From: Blastocystis sp. Blastoise
Lineage: Eukaryota > Sar > Bigyra > Opalinata > Blastocystidae
Length of the DNA: 64,000 bases
Assembly: GCA_039096225.1 (NCBI GenBank)
Contig: JBBPEB010000023.1
Location: 682,501-746,500 of the forward strand
Reading direction: 5' to 3'
A program made the position numbers and the translations under genes. Below the pieces are notes generated by a model, which was not told where the DNA came from, did not search any database, and was given only the letters and a program-made list of their open reading frames with translations. Positions within the stretch are counted from its first letter, which is position 1; the number at the start of each line of letters is the position of its first letter. This document shows positions 32,901 to 45,331 of the stretch, piece by piece.

Positions 32901-35286
32901 AAATTAACATTCTCCAAATTAATTGAAGAGAATTATATAGAATATTTATCAGCAGAAGAAGAAGAATACAGTATGATCGCTATGGATCCACGAATGTTAA
33001 AGACTTGTACGGCGAACAAAAGTTGTGATACATTCACTCACTGTGAAATTCATCCCTCTATGATATTAGGTGTATGTGCTAGTATTATTCCATTCCCTGA
33101 TCATAATCAATCCCCTCGTAATACTTATCAATCTTCTATGGGTAAACAAGCTATGGGAGTCTATATATCTACATTTATGAAACGATTGGATACTATGGGT
33201 CACGTGCTTTGGTATCCTCAACGACCATTGGTAGGTACGAAAGCTATGGACCAATTAAAATTCAGAGAATTACCAGCTGGTATGAATATGATTATTATGA
33301 TTTCTATTATTCTATATTTTAATTATATTTCTATATATAGTAATAATAATAATATATATATATATATATAGGTATAAATTGTTGTGTAGCTATTTGTACA
33401 TATAGTGGTTATAATCAAGAAGATAGTTTAATTGTTAATCAAAGTAGTATTGATAGAGGTTTATTTAGAAGTATGTTCTTTAGAACCTATACTGATGAGG
33501 AATCCAGTGAAGCTAATGGCAGTAGTGAACAATTCGGGAAACCACAAAGAGAATTGTGTGTCGGTATGCGTCATGGAGAATATATTAAATTAGATGATGA
33601 TGGATTTGCACCTCCTGTATATATATAGTTATTATGTTTATTATTATTATTATTATTATTATTATTTATTTTTATACATATATTCTTTGTATTTTATTAT
33701 ATTTATATATATAGGCTACTACAGTTCGTGGTAATGATATTATTATAGGTAAAACTACTCCGTTACCTGATGTAATAGGAAAACCTTCTAGTGGTCAACG
33801 AAAGGATAACAGTACTGCTCTTCGTTCTCATGAATTAGGTGTTATTGATGCTGTTATGTTAACTACAAATTCCCAAGGGAATCGTATGGTTAAAGTTCGA
33901 ACTCGATCTATTCGTATTCCACAAATTGGTGATAAATTATCTTCAAGACATGGTCAAAAAGGTACTATTGGTATGACTTATAGGTATGTTTATATATAGA
34001 TATTATAATTCTATTAGAATAATATAATAACTCTATTATAATTATATAATAATTATATAATAATTATATTATAATTCTACTCTATATATATATATAAAGA
34101 CAAGAAGATATGCCCTTTAATCAGGACGGTATTACTCCTGATATTATTATGAATCCTCATGCTATTCCTTCACGTATGACAGTAGGTCAATTGATTGAAT
34201 GCTTATTAGGTAAATTTGGGTCTATAGTAGGAAAGGAAGGAGATGGTACTGCATTTAGTGATCTTACAGTCGATGATGTCAGCAGAGATCTACAAGCAGC
34301 TGGATATCAAAAAAGAGGATTTGAAGTATATATATGTTATTTATATTTTATATTCTATATTATTATTTTATATATTAATATTTTATTATCATATATTATA
34401 TATTTATATTATTATATTATATATTTATATTATTATATTATTATATATTATTATATTATTATATATTATATATTATTATATTATTAAGATAAAATATTTC
34501 AAACTTTTATTGAATAATAATAATAATATATTATATATAGCGTTTATATAATGGTCATACTGGTCGTCCTTTATTGGCTCGTGTATTCTTAGGCCCTGTA
34601 TATTATCAGAGATTGAAACATCTTGTTGATGATAAGATACATAGTAGAGCTAGAGGAATGACCACATTACTTACGTATATATATAATAATAATAATAATA
34701 TTATTATTATATATTTTATGCTTTTATATTCTTCTATTTTTATTTTTTAATATTTTTATTTTTTTAATATTTTTACATTTATTTTATATTCTTATATTTC
34801 TTTCATTACTATATATATATATAGTCGTCAGCCTCAGGAAGGTCGTAGTAAAGAAGGTGGTTTAAGAATGGGAGAAATGGAACGAGATTGTTTAATTGCT
34901 TATGGTACTAGTAATTTAGTTCGAGAGCGTCTTTTCTTTGGTTCTGATAATTATAGTGTATATATATGTGATATTTGTGGTCTTATTTGTGTTGCCGATC
35001 TTGATCATGGTACTTATAATTGTACTAACTGTAATAACAGTACTAAAGTATATATATTATTTATTATTTTCATTATTATTTTCATTATTATTTTCATTAT
35101 AATTATATAACAATAATAATAGTAATAATAATAGTAATTATTGTATAGATATCTAAAGTATGTATTCCTTATGCTTGTAAATTGTTATTCCAAGAGTTAT
35201 TATCTATGAATATTGCACCAAGAATAATCACGGGAGGACCTGAAAAAGATGGATATGATAAATTTAATAATCCTATTTGGTCTTAA
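29928..35286 (+). CDS. RPB2: RNA polymerase II second-largest subunit (RPB2)
   Basis: Fifteen exons (first 29928-30389, last 35149-35286) join to 1,190 residues, the usual size for RPB2. Order of landmarks: ACWTVISSF-like start ([20 protein letters not shown]), [92 protein letters not shown], the catalytic-core [27 protein letters not shown], and the C-terminal zinc ribbon CDICGLICV...CTNC. The N-terminal and core sequence is of the Pol II type rather than the Pol I or III paralogue. With RPB1 it forms the active-site cleft that makes mRNA. Intron phases are mixed (0, 1, 2), unlike the neighbouring armadillo gene. The C terminus has about 20 residues beyond the point where other RPB2 proteins usually stop. 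Convergent with GRWD1. Confidence 0.97.
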
Positions 35287-35849
35287 ATAATATATATATA
35301 TATATAGAAAGTCTTTTTTTATATATTTATCTATTTTATTAATTCTATATAATTGAAATAACTATTGTCTTTTTCACAACTTTTTTTGCATATTCGTATA
35401 TATATATAAATACGTTCTTTCTAATAGTTTCATTTCATAAATCTAAAAAAATAATATATATATTTTTATAAATAAATTGAATCTTGTTTGATAAATCTTA
35501 ATAAGTATGATATTGTTGTATATTTTTAATGTATAAATATTGGAGAATTCATGTTTATAATAATATCAAAACGATAAACTAAAATGATGATAAGAAATAT
35601 AAAATAAAACAAGATTAAAAAAGAGAAAAGAAATGAATATATTATTAAGTAATCATATGAAAAATATATAATTATATTATAATATATATATTTTTGATAA
35701 AAAGAATAGATTGATTACTAGTAATGATATTAAAGGAAATATATATTGTTATATATTTAAACAAAAAAATACAAATATATAAAAAAAACAAATAAATAAA
35801 AATAAAAATTCATAATAATTAGTATATAAATCTATATATATATATATGC
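35287..35849. other. Convergent 3' spacer between RPB2 and GRWD1-like gene
   Basis: About 560 bp of A/T DNA between two stop codons. It must contain both polyadenylation regions. No gene seen. Confidence 0.5.
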
Positions 35850-36002
35850 TTATTCTATCATTTCATTTTCATCTTCTGATTGTTCTTCTGTATATACATC
35901 AGGAATAACAACATTAAATCCAGATAAAGCAGTAGTAACAAGACAACCTGGAATTTGAGAATGAAAATGAACTTCTTTTATATCTTCTTGACCCTATATA
36001 AT

Positions 36003-36050
<48 letters not shown>

Positions 36051-38198
36051 ATAGAATAATTAGTGTTAATATATCCAGCATGTTCAAATAATAATTGTTG
36101 AGGAAGATCTTCTAAACCTTGAATATCCTGTTGATTCTCTACAGAGTCACTTTCAAGAGATAAATCCCATAAAGTCATCTATTAATGAATAATAATAATA
36201 ATATAATAATAAATATAATAATAAATATAATAATAATATAATAATAATAAATATAATAATAATAATAATAAATATAAATATACTTGAGAATCAGTAGTAA
36301 CAGCAAGAACAGAAGATTCACTTGGAGACCATTCCACTGAAGTTATACCTGCATAATTATTATTATACATATATACACAATTCTCACTATATAAATAATC
36401 ATATATTAATATATACATATAATTAAGTATATATATATACTTCTTAAAAGCTCTAAGATCCCAGACTTTGAATGAATTATCATCACTTCCACTTACCATC
36501 AAATAACCAACAAGTCTATAATAATAATAATAATAATAAATAATAAGTATAATAAATAATAAGTATAATATAATAAATAATAAATATAATAATAAATAAT
36601 AAGTATAATAAATAATGAATAGAATAATGAATATAATAATAAATATAATAATGAATAGAATATACTTATTCCAGGAGATGACGTTGACATCGTCATCATG
36701 AGCTAAAACACTTAAAACAGGTTCATAAGTAGCAGATCGTGTATCCCAAATACGTATATAACGGTCACTACTACATGTAGCAAATACCTATATATATATA
36801 TGTTATATAATAAGTATAATAAGTATAATAAATATAATAAATATAATAATAATATACATTATCTTCATCTGTACTCCATTGAATATCTTCAATGCTTCTG
36901 CCATTACCACATGTAAATGGACGTTTATTTGTTGACCAACCACTTTGAGAATAAGTATGTAAATAAATATTACCATTATTATCACCTGTAGCTAATAATC
37001 CTTTATTCTTTCTATTCCAGTCCATAGCATAACCCTCTGTAGAATGAGAATAACTATATATAGCACCCTGATTAGGATTACGAAGACTATTACCACCATT
37101 AAGAATAGTAAGTTGATTAGTAACATCATAAATATCAATAGATCCCTTTTCACTCCATGTAGCTACAATCTGACTACTATCAGGCATACACTATTATATA
37201 TAATATATAATATAATATAATATAATATAATATAATATAATATAATATAATATAATATAATATATATACTCTAACTCTATTAATAGCACCTTTATGATTA
37301 ATACATTGATACATAATTTGAGCATCTGTATCTAATCCTTCACCATCATCATCTTCTTCAGGATCTATATATATATATATATATATACAACGTATAGAAG
37401 ATATGCATATTAATAATAATAAATATAATAAATATAATAACCATAATAAATATAATAAATATAATAATAAATATAATAATAAATATAATATACCTTCATC
37501 AAATTTAGTTTTATACATATCAAACATTTTCATAACAACAAGTTTATTATCATTTTCATTTTCAGCTTGAGTACCACCAACTGCAAATAATGTCATAGGA
37601 AACTATATAATAAATGTATCAATTATTATATAGAAAAAACAATTAATAAAAAAAAAAAAATGAATAAAAAAAAACAATGAAAAAAAAAAAAACAAAAAAA
37701 AAAAACAACAACAACATACTCTAGATCTTTCTAAACCTAAATTATCATTTACAACATCAAAAGAAAGACAAGGCCATTCTACATTAAGAGCATGATACAT
37801 AATATAAGCACTACTATCATAATCAAGTTCTTCACCTTCAACTAAACTATCTTTACCAACTCGAAATACCTATATGAAATAATAAAATGAATAGAAGAAT
37901 ACTAAAATTAGAAAATCTAGTTATATATATATGGATTTAACTAAAAATATTTTATATCGACTTGAAAAAAAGAAAGACTTACAGCATTTGGCTTTTCATC
38001 TTGTTCATTTTTATCTTCTTTTTCAATATCAATACCAGTAGCATCCTCATCCATAGCATCGTGAGTTTCTTCATTTTCATATTCATCGATTGTAGGATCT
38101 TCATACTCCATGGTATCTGCTTCGTCAGGATTTTCAGGAGTTTGATTCTCATCAGTTCTCTTCTTCTGGAAATTACTATTTATATTATTTCTCTTCAT
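35850..38198 (-). CDS. GRWD1: GRWD1/RRB1-type WD40 ribosome-biogenesis chaperone
   Basis: About ten exons on the minus strand. The N terminus is Glu/Asp-rich (for example [16 protein letters not shown]) and is followed by the family block [20 protein letters not shown]...CLSFDVVND and [21 protein letters not shown]40 repeats follow ([52 protein letters not shown]). The end ([37 protein letters not shown]) matches the GRWD1 C terminus. In yeast and human this protein binds newly made ribosomal protein L3 and acts in 60S assembly. Introns are mainly TA or ATAATAAAT repeats. Start is the Met at 38198, which begins a Lys/Arg/Asn stretch ([14 protein letters not shown]). Confidence 0.92.
37194..37266. 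repeat. (ATATA)n pentamer intron in GRWD1-like gene
   Basis: About 13 ATATA/TATAA pentamers fill the intron; in the gene's sense they read TATAT. The same motif occurs in introns of the Asn-rich and armadillo genes. Confidence 0.85.
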
Positions 38199-39163
38199 CT
38201 TTTCTTAATGTAAATAACAAATTGAATAAAAATACCACAATTTTTCTCTCTCATGGTTATTTGTTTTTTTAAAGATAAAAGGAAAATAATTTTTTTGATT
38301 TGTTTTCAGAACGCTTTTCATAGGGAATATTTTGTTTCTTTTTTTTTTTATTTTCACTTTTATGTAGTATACAGAAGTGATATTGGAATATAATTAATGA
38401 TATAAAGCTAATAATAAAAGTAACTCATTGGAGCCTATAAGACTTCTGAAAAATGTTTTGGTCATAACATGTATATGTATTTTGTTGTGTATTTATGTGA
38501 TGTAAATGAAATAGAAATGCATGTGAGAATCATTACAATAAATATTTAATTAGTGATTAACTCGAATAAGTATATATTTTATGAATAAAAAGAGATTTAT
38601 TTCATTTATTAATGAAAACTGTGTATGATATATAGATTAATTTGTGGATGAAATCAACTTTGTATTTCTGTTGAATTTGATTATTTACATATATATTATT
38701 TGATAGTTATTATGAATTGGTTTCACAAATAACTTCTGAATCAAGTTTATTAACTATTGGATCATAATATACAAACTAATAGAATAGTTAAAACAAATAT
38801 TTAATTTAGAAATCATTGACTTTTTCATTGTAAAAAGTTAAATTCTTAATTATTGTTTTTATTTTATTTTTAATAGTTGCAATATACGTTTTAAACAATT
38901 CCATGTATGATTTAAAAATATTTCTCTCTATTAACAGTATAAAATGACAATTATTATGCTATATATCTCGACATCTTCTTCCAAATTCATATTATATATA
39001 TGAAGAATACGTGTCACGATTTGAATAAATGAAAAATATCAAAAAATATTATTATGGAGCGATAAAGAAAAAGTAGACGTTTCGTGATTCGTTGAAACTT
39101 CTGATTCTATAAAAAGAAATTTAAAAATTCAAAGATTTTCATTTTTCTTTTTCTAAATTTATA
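38199..39163. promoter_or_regulatory. Divergent spacer between GRWD1-like gene and dehydrogenase
   Basis: 965 bp between two start codons facing away from each other, non-repetitive and AT-rich. It must contain both promoters; no specific elements were recognised. Confidence 0.4.
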
Positions 39164-40565
39164 ATGTTTAGTTCTTATTTAACTTCAATAATCATTTCAT
39201 TTTTCCAAACACTTCTTACTACTGTGTTGTCGCCATTATTTTTTGTAGCTAGTGTGGTATCTCAGATTGCATATTACTTTACAACTAAAGAAGAAGAGCA
39301 TCATACTGTCTTAATTACAGGAGCTACATCAGGAATAGGCGAAGGATTAGCTAGAAAATATTCTAAAAATTGTTCAAAATTGATATTAATAGGTCGTAAT
39401 AATGAGAAGTTATCTTCACTTAAATCAGAATTATCTTCGGAACAGTGTTCAGTTTGTGTTCATTCTGTAGATATTACTGATAAAGAGAAAATGAGATCTA
39501 TTATAAGTCAGTACAAAGATATCGATTTAGTTATAGCAAATGCTGGTATTAGTTCTACTTTATTACAATTTGATGAAACCCCTAGTATATTAGAACAAGT
39601 ATATTCTAGTTGTAATGATTATAATATATATATATTTATAAATATTCAATATAAATTAATTGAATAATATATTTATAAATATTCAATATAAATTAATTGA
39701 ATAATATATTTATAAATATTTAATATAAATTAATTGAATAATATATTTATAAATATTCAATATAAATTAATTGAATAATATATAGACAACAGAGAGAATA
39801 TTTGAAACTAATGTCAATGGTACTTTTAATACACTTTTCCCGGCTATTGATAATATGAAAGTATATATATATAGAAACATATTTTTATAGGATTATAGTA
39901 TAATTTCATAATTATTTATTATAAATATTCTTTGAAATAGGTTATCTATATATGCTATTTATAATATTATTTTATTAATATAATAAATATATTGTATATT
40001 ATTATTGTTATTTTATTTCTCTCTTACTCTCTCTCTTTATATATATATACATATATAGTTACAGAAACATGGTCAGATCTGTATAGTTGCATCTATAGCA
40101 GGATTAGGAGGAGATGGAATTAATACTTGTTACGCAGCTTCAAAATGTGCTCTTACTTCTTATGCCGAAGGATTAAGATCTATTTTAGAACCTTATAATA
40201 TTAAAGTGAATATTGTTACACCTAGTATATATATATTATTATTTATATTGATTTATATAAATATTATACTTATAAAAAATAATATATTTTTAATTGAAAT
40301 TTATATTTTGTATTTTAAAAATTAAAATCATGGGTTTTCATTGCTAAAAATTTATTATTATTAAAAATATAGTTATATAGATATGAATACATTTAATAAT
40401 AAAAAAATAATAACTATAACTATATATATTATATATAGGTCCTGTAGCTACAAGAATGATTAATTCAAATGGTTCTTCAGATCCTCTTACTCTTACTGTT
40501 GATCAATGTGTTAATTATATATATAATGGTATTCGAGATGATATGCTTTATATCTATTGTAATCC

Positions 40566-40608
<43 letters not shown>

Positions 40609-40899
40609 TAAATTTTTTATATATTCTAAAATATATTCTAAAATATATATTCTAAAATATAAATAAACAGTATTAATATTCTTTACACTTAAATGCTTAT
40701 TCAATTAATAATATATATATATATCTATAGTTTCTTTATATTACTTACGTTAATATACAAAGTAATGCCAGTTACTCTTAAAAGAGTTTATTTACAGTTT
40801 CAGACTTATTTAAGACATATTCATGTAGATGGATGTGAATATTATGAACCACAAGATGTAAAGATGAAGTCATATACTAAATCAACAAAATCTGAATAA
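39164..40899 (+). CDS. Membrane-anchored short-chain dehydrogenase/reductase
   Basis: Five exons (39164-39598, 39786-39860, 40059-40224, 40439-40568, 40731-40899) join to 324 residues. An N-terminal hydrophobic anchor (residues about 5-38, ending IAYYFTT) precedes a Rossmann domain. The domain has the TGATSGIG cofactor motif, the adenine-ring NAGIS motif and the catalytic Ser region (ICIVASIAGLGG) with YAASK, the Tyr-x3-Lys pair of classical SDRs. VTPSPVATRM corresponds to the usual PG motif, with Ser instead of Gly. The last exon encodes a C-terminal hydrophobic segment (FFILLTLIYKV). NAD(P)-dependent oxidoreduction of a lipid-like substrate at a membrane is likely; the substrate is unknown. 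Confidence 0.88.
39632..39782. repeat. 37-bp tandem repeat in dehydrogenase intron 1
   Basis: About four head-to-tail copies of a 37-bp unit (ATAATATATTTATAAATATT then CAATATAAATTAATTGA). TGA landmarks occur at 39661, 39698, 39735 and 39772, exactly 37 bp apart. Copies are nearly identical, differing at one C/T position. Confidence 0.9.
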
Positions 40900-41342
40900 T
40901 ATCTATTATATACTATTTAATAATTCTTTCTTTTAGCAAAAAAAATATTTTTTTTTATGAATCTGATTTATAAAAAGTATTTCCTATCTTATGTAGTTTA
41001 TTTTTATTTTTATTTTTTTTGTGAACTAGAAAATATTTATTTTAGATAATAAAAGATTGAATAATATTGTTTTAAAACACAAAAGAATAATAATAACTAA
41101 TTAATTCAAAATTATATTAGTATATTTTGAATAATAGAAAAAATTATATTTATACAAAAATGAAATTTAAAAATAAAACAAATATAAAAAAAAGAAAGAA
41201 TAACAGAAGAAAAAAAAAAAATTAATTTAAAAAAAATTAGTTATATAATTAATTATAGAAATTGTAATAAGCAATATAATTAAACACTATAAATAATATC
41301 AAATAAAGTGATATCATCAATAAATAATAAAACTATATATCT
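40900..41342. other. Convergent 3' spacer, no gene seen
   Basis: A/T-rich DNA between the dehydrogenase stop and the GT31-like stop. No gene seen. Confidence 0.5.
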
Positions 41343-43137
41343 TTATCGACAAATAGAATAAAAATGAGTTTTATTAGTATGATGAGTATATAATAGTTTT
41401 GATTGTTTTATGGTTATTTTATTTTTATAAATTATATCAGCTTCATTAAAATGTTTTAATACATGCTTAGGATATATATTATTATATAAAGTAAGAAGAC
41501 TCATAAAAACATCATCATTTTGAAACAAATTATCCATATATGGAAATGTATATATATGTTTTCGAAGTATGTCTTTTGTATATAGAGTAAATGGACCATC
41601 AACAAAAGGTATTTTCCAAGGTAATATAAAATAAGGTTTTGACCATTTATCACGTAAATTAATATCAGGAGATGAATTTTTTATAATTCCCATATATGTT
41701 TTTCTTCTAGATCTTAATAATAGTTCATCAACTTCACTTGGATTTACACATATATCATCATCACCAATAATTACATTAGTAGTGGTTGTATTGGATATAA
41801 TAAATAATTCTTCAATCATAAAATATTTTAATGTGTTATTACCATAATGTTCAACTATATTTGTACCTATAATATCTTGATACATTTCAGATTCTTTATA
41901 AATATTTGAAAATAATGGATCTGAACTATTTTTACTTACTACAAAATAAATTTTAAAATTAAATGCATATTTATGTTGATATTGACCCCAAGTATTTCGT
42001 ATACCATCACGAATATCACGATTATAATAAGTAGATTTTAAAAAATAAATTAATTTATAATGATCAAAAAGATCTTTTAATTCATCATAACGAGGTAATA
42101 TATAAAATGTAAAACGAGTACCTACAGGAAAAAAGAAGAAATTACTATAATAATCACGTGCATAAAAATCTATTCGTTTTCTTTCTATAGTTTCTTTTTG
42201 TTGATATAAATATTTAATAGTAGTATTTGAATCATAAATTTGAATAGGATTATAAGGATGATAATATTCTTCATAATCTATATAGCTAATACCTGAAGGG
42301 GGTAGAACTATATATTGACCATATACTATTGAATCTTCTATAAATGAAAAAGGTAAATGATTCTTTTGTTTTAAAGAATGTAATATATCTTTTGGATTCT
42401 TTTGAATAACATGTAATTTATGTTGTATCATTTTATACGTACATCTCCAAAATAATGTTTTAGAAGGATTTCTTAATTGTGTTGGATCACAATAATCTGG
42501 ATATAATGGAATACTATAAGATTCGTAGATAGATTGAATTTTTGGAATAAATTGAATTGAAGAATTATAATTAGATATATTCTGAATATATCTTGAAGAA
42601 GGAAATGTATTTAGTGTTATTAATTCATAATTACTATGAACTTGAGTCTTATTAAAATAAAGTAGCTGACGAAGATGTTCAAAAGGACGTTGATATTTTG
42701 AATGAATAGAATCACTCATTTTTTTATAATTCTTCTTTATAATATCTATGTTATATTATATATAAAAAATAGATTTATAGGATATACTGAGTGCATTATT
42801 TTGATTAATCCACGAAGATTCTTTACTAGAACTATCATAATAATAGATTGAATGATCTGAAGATGATTTCGAAAATTTAGTTAATGTTTTGTGAGAAATA
42901 TTTGAAGATAATACACCATGATACTCTATAGAAAAAGGAATTGAAAGAGATTGACAATTTATTGATCTGGAATGAATTCTAAATGCTTTCTTTATTTAAA
43001 ATCATACGATCAGAGTATAAAGGGTTATTTGTGAAGGATAATGGATTTGTAAATTGAGTTGATTTCTTGATATTATATATAGAGATCATGAAGGCAATCA
43101 TGCATATTATAAAAACATAATTCTTTTCTTTGAACAT
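41343..43137 (-). CDS. GT31-like beta-1,3-glycosyltransferase (type II membrane protein), with frame break near the 5' end
   Basis: The main exon (42745-41343) carries the family motifs: IRDGIRNTWG (the R-x-IR-x-TW block), a DxD-type metal site VIIGDDDICVN, the acceptor-region PFVDGPFTLYTKDIL, and QNDDVFMSLL in place of the usual EDV. These enzymes move galactose or N-acetylhexosamine from UDP-sugars to acceptors in the Golgi lumen. Upstream exons add a signal anchor (YVFIICMIAFMISIYNI) from a start at 43137. Joining exon 1 (43137-43008) to exon 2 (42985-42788) needs a 22-nt intron, or else there is a 1-nt frameshift. Exon 2 joins exon 3 across 42787-42746. With the mini-intron the product is 576 residues. 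Confidence 0.8.
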
Positions 43138-43735
43138 AGCAGCAATATTCGCAGAAAATGAATTAAGAAATTATTTAGATAATCATTAATGTTTTGAATT
43201 TCTTCGTAATTGAATTGAAAAATCCCATGATTTTTATTCTTTTAAATTATTTTTCTAAATAAGGGATTTTTGCAAACACATTGTTCATTAAAGTGTTTAG
43301 ATACATTGCAAATATATTGAAATATCTAATTAATGATAAGAAATCTATAAAATAAAATAATAAAGAAAAAAATAAGAATGAGTATAGAATTTCACTTTAG
43401 AAATAGTTACTATCGAATTCTTATAGTTGATACAATATAGATTTCATAATTACTATTTTTAAAGATTTATATTAATTGATTTTCTTATTATTAAAAGGAA
43501 AAATAAAAATAAATGAAAATTTTTTTAAAAATATTTCCGAAAAATACTATTCTGGTTCTCTATTTTGAAGAATATACATTTTTACAGTGACTTTTGTAGT
43601 CAAATCATGGGAATTGTGAATGAATTCAATAAATAAAATTTATACGGAATTCTTTTAGTAAATAGTTTTTTCTCGTATTATCGTTCTTTTTGCCTTTACA
43701 TTCAAGGTGATATAGGTCATTTCTTTTTTCTAAAC
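43138..43735. promoter_or_regulatory. Divergent spacer between GT31-like and GT23-like genes
   Basis: About 600 bp between divergently oriented glycosyltransferase starts; both promoters must be here. Non-repetitive, no motif recognised. Confidence 0.4.
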
Positions 43736-45331
43736 ATGACTCTATCTTTGCTGAGTAAATTTCTATGGTTTTCAACTATTTTAGTGTTATGTTTTATTCA
43801 AAGCAAAACAATTGTAGAAGAACATTCTATAGATTTAATTCATTCATCAAATTCAAGTCATACCGTACATATCATGATTATTATGTTTAAAAGTCTTTTT
43901 TTTTATAGTATAAAGATTTAGATCATATACAAACACACACCAAGTATGTATTTATTATATAAAATGAAAATGAATAATCGAATTTCTAGAAAATGTTTTC
44001 ACAAAGATGCTAATAATATAATTTATCCTTCAGATTATTCTAGATTTTATCAGAATTCATTTGCAGAATATTGGGAATGGCTTTCTAAACAAAATACTTC
44101 GAATGTGTTACAATCAACAAATATCTTATTTCATACTTCTTATGAACCAAATATTGATTATTCTTTTATATTTAGATTTTCTAAAAAGAATAGATTATCT
44201 GATATAATTGATACTATACAAGATTTTCCTGATATTAGTTATTATTGGTTAAATAATTTTACAAAGATTCACAGACAATCCCCAGTATTATATGGTACAT
44301 ATTATATACAAAAGAAACTTTATGATTATCAGAATTCATTTGATTGTTCTAAAGCTAAATATATTCTTGTTGGTGTTGCTATATCAGGTATTGGCTCTCA
44401 TGTTCATGTAATGGGATCTTTATTAGCAGAAGCTATCAATCACAATCGAATATTAGTTATGATTGATAATAATGATTCTTATTGGATAGAAAAATCGATT
44501 TGTACAGAAAATTCATTATTATGTTATTTTGAAAATATGAGTCAATGTCAATCTTATATAAAAAATACATATCAACAATTAAGATCTACTCAATATGTTA
44601 TATCCAATCCTAAAAAGAATGATTTGAAAACATATGATAATGTTCAATATATATATTCAAATACACAATCTATTACTGTATATGAGTCTAAAAACACTAT
44701 TCCTTATTTTGTTCAAGAATTTTGTGATGAATTATCTTTATCTTCTGAAGAATGCTTAGTTTATTGGAGAATACAAGCATCTACATTCATTTCTAGATTA
44801 AATAAGAAATTCAGTAGTGTTTTAAATTCTCGTTTAAAATTAGATTGTATAAATTGTTTAGATTCTTATGATGTTAATATACATATACGTAGTGCAGATA
44901 AAAAGAATGAAATGATTATTCCTTCTCCTTTAGTATTTAATTATCCAATAAATATTATTCAAAAAATACTTAATAAAAATAAACTATCAATATATATAAA
45001 TGGTGATAATGATGAAGATATAAAAACAGTTGTACAATCTTCTAATAATATATTTATATATATATCTAAAGAACGAAGAGAAAATAAAGATGTATATAAT
45101 ATAATAAAAAAAGAAGATATTGTAGTTTATTCTTTTCTCAATTTAAGAGAATCATTGAAATCAAGTATTCTTATAGGTACTTATGAGAGTAATTGGATAA
45201 GATTGATGATTGAACTTAAATTGACAATTGGCTATGGTAGTAAGAGTTTATTCTTTGAAGTTGGACATGGCAATTGCATTACATATATTGATTGCCATAA
45301 TACAAAGAATACATTTAATCCTGTGTGGTAA
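43736..45331 (+). CDS. GT23/FUT8-like fucosyltransferase (type II membrane protein)
   Basis: Three exons (43736-43864, 43909-43943, 43990-45331) with introns of only 44 and 46 nt give 501 residues. The N terminus has a short signal anchor (LSKFLWFSTILVLCFIQS). Resemblance to FUT8: CSKAKYILVGVAISGIGSHV corresponds to the CSKA...GCGYGCQLH block; VYWRIQASTFISRL to the helix before it; VNIHIRSADKKNEM to HVRRTDKVGTE, the GDP-fucose-binding motif I; SSILIGTYESNWIRLMIEL to the C-terminal CTFSSQVCRVAYE block. The likely role is Golgi transfer of fucose from GDP-fucose to glycans. One Arg of the HVRR pair is replaced by Ser, so donor use should be confirmed. There is no FUT8 SH3 domain. Confidence 0.75.

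Noticed and set aside
29928-35286. RPA2 or RPC2 (Pol I or Pol III second subunit)
   Set aside because: The N-terminal CWTVISS...QQLDSFDDF and total size match RPB2.
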